Part shown: piece by piece, positions 59,559 through 64,000 of the stretch
Layout: each line of letters begins with the position of its first letter
How positions within the stretch are numbered: the stretch's first letter is position 1
NCBI RefSeq assembly: GCF_003387475.1
Contig: NZ_QUNO01000003.1
Coordinates: forward strand, 372,001 to 436,000
Origin: Kutzneria buriramensis
GTDB taxonomy: Bacteria > Actinomycetota > Actinomycetes > Mycobacteriales > Pseudonocardiaceae
Reading direction: 5' to 3'
Length of the DNA: 64,000 nt
Program-made: the position numbers and the translations under genes
Notes under the pieces: generated by a model
The model's database searches: none
What the model saw: only the letters and a program-made list of their open reading frames with translations
What the model was told of the DNA's origin: nothing

Positions 59559-60836
59559 TCACGCCGGTCGCCGCAACGGATCCGCGGCCAGGCACGTCCG
59601 GTTGCGGCCGCCGCGCTTGGCCGCGTACAGCGCGGTGTCGGCGGTGCGCAGCAGATCGTCCAGGTTCAGCGCGTGGTCCGGGAACATCGCCGCGCCGACC
59701 GACGCGGTCACGCCCACCACGGCCGGATCACCTCGGTCACCCGTGACCGCGACGGTCAGCCGCTCCAGCGTTCGCCGGATCCGTTCGCCCGTGTGCAGCA
59801 ACGAGGTCTGGCTGTGCACGCCCGGCACCAGGATGCTGAACTCCTCGCCGCCGAAGCGGGCCACGAAGTCGAAGTCCGGCACCTCCGCGCGCAGCGCGTC
59901 CGCCACCGCCCGCAGCACGTCGTCGCCGGCGAGGTGGCCGTAGCGGTCGTTGAGGTGCTTGAAGTGGTCCAAGTCGATGATCAGCAGCCCGACGCCGTCG
60001 TCGCGACGGGCGGCGGTGGCGAGTTCCTTGCGCGCGATCTGCCGCCAGTGCACGGTGTTGGCCAGCCCGGTCTTGGCGTCGCAGCGGGCGTCGTTCTCGA
60101 ACTGCCGCACCAGGATCGCGCGGTGCAGCACCACCGCCACCGGCACGCCGAACAGGATCACCAGCGGCGCGTGCGTCAACGCGATGGACACCAGCACGCC
60201 CAGGCACACCGTGGCCACGTCGATCGCGTTCAACTCCAGATCGCCCACCAGGTCCACGAGCCGCGCCCGCGGCGTGGTCAGGCCGATCGCGCCGCCCACC
60301 AGCACCAGCTGCGCCACCCAGTAGACGACGCTCGCGGCCGTCAGGACGGCGAGCTCGGCGAGGGAACCCGGCACGTCGGTCATCGGCGGCGGCCGGTGAC
60401 CGACCGCCACGAGCACCCCGCTCGCCGCGCACGCCGCACACGTGATCGACGCCGCCGAGAACCAGTTCCGGTGCGGCGGGCGATCGAAGGCGAGCCAGCG
60501 TTGACCCCGCGTCAACACGACCATGCCCAGCACCAGAAGTGGTGGCAGACAACACACTGCCGCCACGAGCCAGATCGACGTCAGGTCGACCTGGGGGCCG
60601 CCGGTCGTCACGCGGCGGACGCGCTCGATCCGCCGCGACGCCTGGAGGTGCACCACCGAGCACGCCGCCAGCACACCGAATGTGAGCAGGTCCTGGGAGT
60701 GCACCGGCGCGGCCGTCGCGATGGCCGCCGCCGCGGCGATCGCCGCCGTCTCCACCGTCAGGACGTACGCCACCGCCGGCGCCGGCAACTGCCACAGCGG
60801 CCACGATGGAACCCGCCACCAGCCGCCGTCGTCCAT
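59559..60836 (-). CDS. Membrane-bound diguanylate cyclase (GGDEF)
   Basis: A 425-residue protein. The N-terminal half has about seven to eight membrane helices. The C-terminal GGDEF domain has the metal site LLIIDLDHFKHLNDRYGHLA, the active half-site ARFGGEEFSILVPG and the later ASVGAAMFPDHALNLDDLLR with TADTALYAAKRGGRNR. It should make cyclic di-GMP. The residues before GGEEF read PDFDFVAR, so the arginine of the RxxD inhibitory site is replaced by proline and feedback inhibition is probably absent. It ends 9 bp from the 6C RNA terminator stem on the opposite strand. Confidence 0.93.
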   Translation of the reverse strand: MDDGGWWRVPSWPLWQLPAPAVAYVLTVETAAIAAAAAIATAAPVHSQDLLTFGVLAACSVVHLQASRRIERVRRVTTGGPQVDLTSIWLVAAVCCLPPLLVLGMVVLTRGQRWLAFDRPPHRNWFSAASITCAACAASGVLVAVGHRPPPMTDVPGSLAELAVLTAASVVYWVAQLVLVGGAIGLTTPRARLVDLVGDLELNAIDVATVCLGVLVSIALTHAPLVILFGVPVAVVLHRAILVRQFENDARCDAKTGLANTVHWRQIARKELATAARRDDGVGLLIIDLDHFKHLNDRYGHLAGDDVLRAVADALRAEVPDFDFVARFGGEEFSILVPGVHSQTSLLHTGERIRRTLERLTVAVTGDRGDPAVVGVTASVGAAMFPDHALNLDDLLRTADTALYAAKRGGRNRTCLAADPLRRPA

Positions 60837-60995
60837 CCCGCAACACCGCCCCCGGTCGTGGTCCGGCCCGCGGCCCCGACGCTAGCGGCGCCCGGCTGGC
60901 GCGGAACCAGATCTTGGAAGACGTGACCCTCCGTGCCCGCAACGCGGCCAGTTCGCGCAGGTTGGAAAACCAGACCCACAAGGTAGGCTCGGACC

Positions 60996-61433
60996 ATGGC
61001 CCGTGAGTGTTCGATCGCCAACGCCCTCGAGGTGATCGGCGAGCGCTGGACGCTGCTGGCGCTGCGCGAGGTGCTGCTGGGCAACCGGCGCTTCGACCAG
61101 ATCGTGCAGCAGACCGGCGCCAGCCGGGACATCCTCGCGACCCGGCTGCGCAAGCTGGTGGAGGTCGGCCTGTTGGAGCGCCGCCAGTACGAGATGCACC
61201 CGCCGCGCTACGAGTACCACCCCACCGAGGTCGGCCAGAGCCTGCACACGGTGCTGCTGACGCTGATGGCGTGGGGCAACGACCACGTGACCGCCGGCCC
61301 GCCGCCCACGGTGTGGGAACACAGCTGCGGTCACGAGCTGCGCCCCCAGGTCGTCTGCGCGCACTGCCGCCAGGAGGTAGAACTTGGGGACAGCCGGGCG
61401 GTGCGGCTCGGTGGACGACCCGTCGAGAGGTAG
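60996..61433 (+). CDS. HxlR family transcriptional regulator
   Basis: A 145-residue winged-helix regulator. The HxlR start CSIANALEVIGERWTLLALR carries the N-terminal cysteine used for redox or aldehyde sensing in the family, and RRFDQIVQQTGASRDILATR is the recognition region. The C-terminal extension contains CGHELRPQVVCAHCRQEV, three cysteines and a histidine that could bind zinc. The F420-type oxidoreductase starts 4 bases after its stop, so the regulator and enzyme form one operon and the enzyme is its likely target. Confidence 0.92.
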   Translation: MARECSIANALEVIGERWTLLALREVLLGNRRFDQIVQQTGASRDILATRLRKLVEVGLLERRQYEMHPPRYEYHPTEVGQSLHTVLLTLMAWGNDHVTAGPPPTVWEHSCGHELRPQVVCAHCRQEVELGDSRAVRLGGRPVER

Positions 61434-61436
61434 GCC

Positions 61437-62339
61437 ATGCGCTTCGCCGTCGCCATCCCGCAGTTCGCCGTCGACCCGCGCGAGGTGCGGCGCTTCCTGA
61501 CCCGCGCCGAGGAGCTCGGCTTCGACGGCGCGTGGACGCAGGAGCAGATCATCGGCAGCAAACCGGTGATCAGCCCGCTGGAGCTGCTCGCCTACGCCGC
61601 GGCCTGCACCGAGCGGATCCGGCTGGGCTGCGCGGTGTTCGTGACGCCGCTGCGCAACCCGGTGCACCTGGCCAAGTCCATCACCTCGCTCGATCAGCTC
61701 AGCGGCGGCCGGATCGACGTCGGCGTGGGCACCGGCGGCAAGTTCCGGCCGTTCGCGGCGTTCGACTCCGGCCCCGAACACCTGGTCACGCGCTTCACCG
61801 AGCACCTGGACCTGATGAAGCGGCTGTGGACCGAGGAGTCCGTGACCGTCGACGGGCAGTTCTGGCAGCTCAAGGACGCCCACATGGAGCCGAAGCCGGT
61901 GCAGTCGCCGCACCCGCCGATCTGGTTCGGCGCCAATCACCCCAAGGCGGTGCGCCGCGCCGTCAAGCTCGGCAATGGCTTCATCGGCGCCGGATCCTCG
62001 ACCACCGCCCGGTTCGTGGACCAGGTGAAGGTGGCCCGCGAGGCGATGGCCGAGTTCGACCGTCCCGACTTCAAGATCGCCAAGCGGGTGTACCTGGCCG
62101 TGGACGACGACGCCGCGCGGGCTCGGGACCGTATCGGCGAGGCCCTCGGCGCACTGTACGCGGGATTCCCGCTCGGCGACCTGACGTCCGTGGCGGTCTA
62201 CGGCACCCCCGACGACGTCGTGCGCGGGCTGCGCGAGGTCGCCGACGCGGGGGCGGAGACGATCCTGCTCAACCCGATGTTCGACGAGCACGAGCAGATG
62301 GAGCGGCTGGTCGCGGAGGTGCTCCCGCAGCTTAACTGA
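61437..62339 (+). CDS. LLM class F420-dependent oxidoreductase
   Basis: A 300-residue luciferase-like protein. The start RFAVAIPQFAVDPREVRRFL with AEELGFDGAWTQEQ, the segment TSLDQLSGGRIDVGVGTGGK and PPIWFGANHPKAVRRAVKLG identify the group. It lies in an operon with the HxlR regulator. The substrate is unknown. It is a different subgroup from the oxidoreductase at 25588. A convergent hairpin follows. Confidence 0.9.
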   Translation: MRFAVAIPQFAVDPREVRRFLTRAEELGFDGAWTQEQIIGSKPVISPLELLAYAAACTERIRLGCAVFVTPLRNPVHLAKSITSLDQLSGGRIDVGVGTGGKFRPFAAFDSGPEHLVTRFTEHLDLMKRLWTEESVTVDGQFWQLKDAHMEPKPVQSPHPPIWFGANHPKAVRRAVKLGNGFIGAGSSTTARFVDQVKVAREAMAEFDRPDFKIAKRVYLAVDDDAARARDRIGEALGALYAGFPLGDLTSVAVYGTPDDVVRGLREVADAGAETILLNPMFDEHEQMERLVAEVLPQLN

Positions 62340-62360
62340 GCCCCGGCCCGACGCCGCCCT

Positions 62361-62425
62361 CTTTTGCCACATGCGCTTCCTATTTGCGCCCTGGTGACAA
62401 GTAGGAAGCGCATGTGGCACAAAAG
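62361..62425. terminator. Bidirectional terminator
   Basis: Perfect 18-bp stem TGCCACATGCGCTTCCTA / TAGGAAGCGCATGTGGCA (62365-62382 with 62402-62419), extended by CTTTTG / CAAAAG at the base. Both sides therefore have T-runs in the right place. It separates the convergent oxidoreductase and CoA-transferase genes. Confidence 0.88.
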
Positions 62426-62434
62426 TGGCGGCGG

Positions 62435-63541
62435 TCAGCTGACGTCGTCTACCGTCAACCCCAACTCCCCCAACACTTCCGCCGTGTGCTCGCCGGAAAA
62501 CGCCGGCGGGCCGGGCGTTCCCGACGGGGTGCGGTCGAACCGTGGCGCGGGCGCGGGTTGCACGACGCCGGCCAGCTCCACGAAGTTCTCCCGCGCCTTG
62601 TTGTGGGGGTGGTCGGCGGCCTCGTCGGGGGCCAGCACCGGCGCGAGGCAGGCGTCGCTGCCGACCGACAGCGCCGCCCATTCGTCACGGGTGCGCCGCC
62701 GCACGGCCTCGGCGATGTGCGCGCGCAGCGCCGGCCAGTTGGCGGGATCGTGCCGATTGGCCGGCAGCGCAGCGGGATCGAGCTCCAGAAGCGTCACCAG
62801 TTCGGCGTAGAACTTCTCCTCCAGCGCGCCGATCGCCACGAACTTGTCGTCGGCCGTGACGTACGTGTCGTAGTACGGCGCGCCGCCGTCGAGGAGGTTT
62901 CCCCCGCGTGGCAACGACAGCGCGCCGGCAGCCTTGATGCCGTGCACGAAGGTCGCCACCAGCGCGGCGCCGTCGACCATCGCGGCGTCGATCACCTGGC
63001 CGCGTCCGGAGCGCTCGCGTTCGTACAGGGCGGCCAGGACGCCGGTGGCCATCAGCAGCCCGCCGCCGGCGAAGTCGCCCACGAGGTTGAGCGGTGGAAC
63101 CGGGCGACCCCCGTTCTGCCCAATGGGTTCCAGCGAACCGGCGACCGCGATGTAGTCGATGTCGTGCCCGGCGGAGTCGGCGAGCGGACCGTGCTGGCCC
63201 CAGCCCGTCATCCGCGCGTAGACCAGGCGGGGGTTGCGCGCGTGGCAGTCGGCCGGCCCGATGCCCAGCCGTTCCGTCACACCGGGCCGGAACCCTTCCA
63301 CCAGGACGTCGCTGCGTTCCACCAGTCGCAGCACGGCGTCGACGGCCGCCGGCTTCTTGAGGTCCAGCGACACCGAGCGACGGCCGCGGGTCAGCGGATC
63401 GTTCGGCACCGCCGGCGGCGCGCCCGGCCGGTCGATCCGGATCACCTCGGCCCCCATGTCCGCCAACACCATGCAGCCGAACGGGGCCGGCGCGAGCCCG
63501 GCGAGCTCGATGACCCGGAGGCCGGTGAGAGGGCCGCTCAC
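62435..63541 (-). CDS. CaiB/BaiF family CoA transferase (alpha-methylacyl-CoA racemase-like)
   Basis: A 368-residue class III CoA-transferase-fold protein. The start SGPLTGLRVIELAGLAPAPF with MVLADMGAEVIRIDRPG, the loop PLADSAGHDIDYIAVAGSLE and GQVIDAAMVDGAAL match alpha-methylacyl-CoA racemase, including the His-Asp pair in GHDIDY and the conserved Asp in QVIDAAMVDG. The likely role is epimerising 2-methylacyl-CoA before beta-oxidation of branched chains. The GTG at 63541 overlaps the acyl-CoA dehydrogenase stop (GTGA), so the two are coupled. Confidence 0.9.
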   Translation of the reverse strand: MSGPLTGLRVIELAGLAPAPFGCMVLADMGAEVIRIDRPGAPPAVPNDPLTRGRRSVSLDLKKPAAVDAVLRLVERSDVLVEGFRPGVTERLGIGPADCHARNPRLVYARMTGWGQHGPLADSAGHDIDYIAVAGSLEPIGQNGGRPVPPLNLVGDFAGGGLLMATGVLAALYERERSGRGQVIDAAMVDGAALVATFVHGIKAAGALSLPRGGNLLDGGAPYYDTYVTADDKFVAIGALEEKFYAELVTLLELDPAALPANRHDPANWPALRAHIAEAVRRRTRDEWAALSVGSDACLAPVLAPDEAADHPHNKARENFVELAGVVQPAPAPRFDRTPSGTPGPPAFSGEHTAEVLGELGLTVDDVS

Positions 63542-64000
63542 AACGACCGCCCGATGATTTCCTTCATGATCTCGTTCGTGCCGCCGTAGATCTTCTGCAC
63601 CCGCGCGTCCGCCCAGATCCGCGCGATCGGGTACTCCTTCATGTAGCCGTAGCCGCCGAACAGCTGGAGGCAGCGGTCGGCGACCCGGCAGAGCCGCTCG
63701 CTGGCCCACATCTTGGCCATCGCGGCGGTCGGCACGTCCAGCTTCCCCACCAGGTGCCGCTCGACGCACTGGTCGATGAACGCCCGCGCCACGGCCACCT
63801 CGGTGGCGCACTCGGCCAGCTCGAACTTGGTGTTCTGGAACTTGATCAGCTCCCGGCCGAAGGCCTGCCGCTGCTTGACGTAGTCGAGGGTGAGCTCGAG
63901 CGCCATCTCCATGCCGGCGACGGCCGCCACGGCGATGATCAGACGCTCCTGCGGCAGCTGCTGCATCAGCTGCACGAAGCCCTGCCCCTCCTGCCCGCCG
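63538..64000 (-). CDS. Acyl-CoA dehydrogenase (C-terminal part; 5' end beyond window)
   Basis: At least 153 C-terminal residues of an acyl-CoA dehydrogenase. The C-terminal helical domain shows LTLDYVKQRQAFGRELIKFQ, VARAFIDQCVERHLVGKL, the FAD/dimer motif LQLFGGYGYMKEYP and the end KIYGGTNEIMKEIIGRSL. The catalytic base is in the YGGTNE loop. It introduces the alpha-beta double bond in acyl-CoA. The 5' part lies outside the window. It is coupled to the racemase-like gene, suggesting joint branched acyl-CoA breakdown. Confidence 0.93.
   Translation of the reverse strand, partial: GGQEGQGFVQLMQQLPQERLIIAVAAVAGMEMALELTLDYVKQRQAFGRELIKFQNTKFELAECATEVAVARAFIDQCVERHLVGKLDVPTAAMAKMWASERLCRVADRCLQLFGGYGYMKEYPIARIWADARVQKIYGGTNEIMKEIIGRSL

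Noticed and set aside
1-64000. tRNA, rRNA, prophage or transposase genes
   Set aside because: None found on reading; no integrase, transposase or cloverleaf-like sequence could be supported.

Overview
The window is high-GC DNA with GTG starts, ATGA/GTGA-coupled genes, F420-type (luciferase-like) oxidoreductases, an IdeR regulator, a DasR-like regulator and a 6C small RNA. Together these point to a chromosomal segment of a filamentous actinomycete. The gene content (split LanB, sugar and peptide importers, secreted chitinases, tuberculostearate-type lipid genes) fits a Pseudonocardiaceae-like soil organism, but the family is an inference. I saw no tRNA, rRNA, CRISPR array, insertion sequence or prophage.

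Layout. 1-2.9 kb: a glycosyltransferase followed by a P450-like protein that has lost its haem cysteine, facing a TetR regulator across two matched operators. 2.9-8.2 kb: an unknown protein, a phosphonate-type FAD oxidase/HAD hydrolase pair, and tex. 8.2-11.2 kb: an ArsR/SRPBCC/SnoaL operon and three tandem DUF4328 membrane proteins. 11.2-16.2 kb: acuC, a GNAT/acyl-CoA-ligase protein acetyltransferase and a DasR-like GntR regulator read as one unit. 16.2-18.4 kb: a stand-alone PheS-like ligase and a rhodanese, separated by a very long hairpin. 18.7-23.6 kb: ideR-galK-galE and an S9 peptidase. 23.6-25.1 kb: a padR gene between arrays of tandem repeats. 25.1-28.9 kb: an NTF2/F420-oxidoreductase pair, a tandem array of multi-hairpin modules, a DUF4192 gene with paired DnaA-box-like sites, and a Nudix gene.

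28.9-36.3 kb: a two-component system with adenosine deaminase, a DedA/methyltransferase pair, an SDR, a hydrolase and a secreted serine hydrolase. 36.3-41.2 kb: a complete five-gene peptide-type ABC importer. 41.3-46.8 kb: a LacI-controlled oligosaccharide importer with a cytoplasmic GH51 arabinofuranosidase. 47-49.9 kb: a GH16-GH18-GH18 secreted hydrolase operon behind a DasR-type (dre) site. 50.3-54 kb: a nitrilase and a tmsA/tmsB-like pair for 10-methyl branched fatty acids. 54-59.6 kb: a flavin-binding-fold protein, a lipoprotein, a 13-residue-repeat protein, a split lanthipeptide/thiopeptide-type dehydratase and a 6C RNA. 59.6-64 kb: a diguanylate cyclase, an HxlR/F420-oxidoreductase pair, a CaiB-type CoA transferase and an acyl-CoA dehydrogenase cut by the window edge.

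Two regulatory links run across the window. The DasR-like protein at 11-12 kb has a plausible target at the dre-like palindrome in front of the chitinase/glucanase operon at 49.9 kb. Intergenic space is also unusually rich in palindromes: one hairpin family occurs twice (3.8 and 51.2 kb). The most striking unexplained structure is the array of three to four tandem modules at 26.7-27.2 kb, in which the same set of stems is kept with compensating base changes. All function calls are from reading sequence and motifs; no database search was run.
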